Below the pieces are notes generated by a model. It saw only the letters and a list, made by a program, of their open reading frames with translations, ran no database searches and was not told the origin of the DNA. Shown here piece by piece: positions 62,996 through 64,000 of a DNA stretch of 64,000 bases. The position numbers were made by a program, and so were the translations under genes. The stretch is from Sandaracinus sp. (GTDB taxonomy: Bacteria > Myxococcota_A > Polyangia > Polyangiales > Houyiibacteriaceae). The stretch lies in assembly GCA_002699025.1 (NCBI GenBank), contig PABA01000008.1, positions 124,001 to 188,000 on the forward strand, written 5' to 3'. Position 1 is the stretch's first letter. Every line of letters starts with the position of its first letter.

Positions 62996-64000
62996 GCCGC
63001 CTGCTCCAGCGCTTCGCCACGCTCTCGGCCCTCGGCCTCGCGGCCGGCGCCCTCGCGGGCTGCGACGTCGAGCCCTACTGCCTGACCTGCGTCGACGGGG
63101 ACGTCGAGGAGGACGCCGGGCCCGACGCGGGGGCGCGCGACGGCGGCCCGGACACGGGCCCGCCCGACACGGGGCCGGACGTGGGGGTCGGCGACGGGGG
63201 CTGCCTCCTGAACGAGCTCTGCAACGACGAGGACGACGACTGCGACGGCATCGTGGACGAGGGCATCGACCTCGAGACGGACACGTCCAACTGCGGCGAG
63301 TGCGGCAGCGTCTGTTCGCCGCCCCACTCCTTCCCCGTCTGCGAGGCCGGCGTCTGCGGCATCGCCGACTGCGACGTGGGCTGGCTGGACCTGAACGAGG
63401 ACCCGGAGGACGGCTGCGAGTACCGCTGCCTCCAGACCTCCGACGAGGACGCCATCTGCGATCTCCGCGACAACGACTGCGATGGGGAGGTCGACGAGGA
63501 CGTCGAGCTCGAGACCGACGTGGACAACTGCGGGAGCTGCGGCCGCGTCTGCCGCTTCCCGAACTCGACGGCGAGCTGCGCGGCCAGCATGTGCGGCCTC
63601 GAGAGCTGCGCGGACGGCTTCTACGACATCGACATGCGCGTCGACAACGGCTGCGAGTACGCCTGCACGCTGGCGGACCCGGCGACCGAGACGTGCAACG
63701 TCCGCGACGACGACTGCGACGGCACGATCGACGAGGGCGATCCCGGCGGCGGGGAGGCCTGCGGGGACGACACGGGCGCCTGCATGATGGGCGTGACCCA
63801 GTGCCTCGGCGGCATCGTCGAGTGCGTGGGGGCCGTCGAGCCGACGACCGAGCTCTGCAACGGCGTCGACGACGACTGCGACGGGAGCACCGACGAGTCG
63901 AACCCGGAGGGCGGCCGCCTCTGCGGCTCGCGGACGGGCGTCTGCGTGCAGGGCCGCGAGGTCTGCACGGGGGGCGTGCTCGTCTGCGAGGGCGAGGTGA
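62992..64000 (+). CDS. MopE-repeat lipoprotein, 3' end outside window
   Basis: A second MopE protein whose ATG overlaps the previous stop (ATGA), so it is coupled to the giant gene. The signal peptide ends in lipobox GALAGCDVE, then a DAG/DTGP linker, and four MopE units are visible before the window ends (ELCNDEDDDCDGIVDEG, ICDLRDNDCDGEVDED, TCNVRDDDCDGTIDEG, LCNGVDDDCDGSTDES). It lacks the VWA domain. The frame is still open at base 64000 with no stop. It may form a surface complex with the giant protein. Confidence 0.85.

Overview
The window is very GC-rich DNA (roughly 70% or more) from what looks like a myxobacterium (Myxococcota), probably a Sandaracinaceae- or Polyangiales-like organism. 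This is inferred from content: two large Ser/Thr kinases, several 'DAG'-rich spacer lipoproteins, DUF1552/DUF1592 pairs, Cys/Asp-rich MopE-type repeat proteins and a MYXO-CTERM-like C-terminal anchor. I could not run a database search, so the taxonomy is an inference. No tRNA, rRNA, CRISPR array, insertion sequence or phage module was recognised.

Layout. 1-5.6 kb: tail of a DUF1552 protein, then a minus-strand group of an orphan TRAP binding protein, lgt, lspA (lipoprotein maturation) and a rhodanese-MoeB protein. 5.9-16.5 kb: Uma2 nuclease, threonine-type dehydratase, a lipoprotein, a translationally coupled DUF1592-DUF1552 pair, a zinc-ribbon membrane protein, a thioredoxin-fold protein followed by a methyltransferase/NUDIX-like fusion, and an ADP-ribosylglycohydrolase. 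16.3-20 kb: an orphan coding fragment and a membrane Ser/Thr kinase with a WD40-like sensor. 20-28.4 kb: a malyl-CoA lyase of the Chloroflexus type, a Hen1-Pnkp RNA-repair operon, a LysR regulator, a Cys-rich lipoprotein and a second CoA-ester lyase. 28.4-36.2 kb: a hairpin-rich leader before a small secreted Cys-rich protein, isocitrate dehydrogenase, cystathionine beta-synthase, an oxidoreductase, panD, and a second Ser/Thr kinase. 36.2-45 kb: a secreted amidohydrolase with thrombospondin-3 and lamin-tail-like regions, a frameshifted MopE-type lipoprotein, a BtuF-like receptor and a patatin. 45-49.1 kb: small orphan genes, then pyrC-carA-lipoprotein as an overlapping operon. 49.1-55.1 kb: minus-strand envelope genes, a DUF255 thioredoxin protein, and a FolB-cupin/SDR pair. 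55.2-64 kb: an aminotransferase, then a 2,069-residue MopE/VWA surface protein overlapping a second MopE-repeat lipoprotein that runs off the window.

Functional picture. Central metabolism is represented by icd, malyl-CoA lyase, CoA-ester lyase, panD, pyrC-carA and cbs. Envelope biology dominates the rest: lgt and lspA make the lipoprotein processing enzymes, and at least nine genes encode probable lipoproteins. Start-stop overlaps of ATGA, GTGA or TTGA type recur (9.87, 23.7, 42.87, 47.56, 48.67, 53.24 and 62.99 kb), so translational coupling is a general habit here.

The most unusual items are the chain of partly mutually exclusive hairpins at 28.4-28.7 kb, the dihydroorotase whose HxH metal motif reads RTH, the methyltransferase/NUDIX-like fusion, the FolB-cupin plus SDR pair, the 2-nt frameshift in the 40-kb lipoprotein, and the MopE repeat locus at the right edge.
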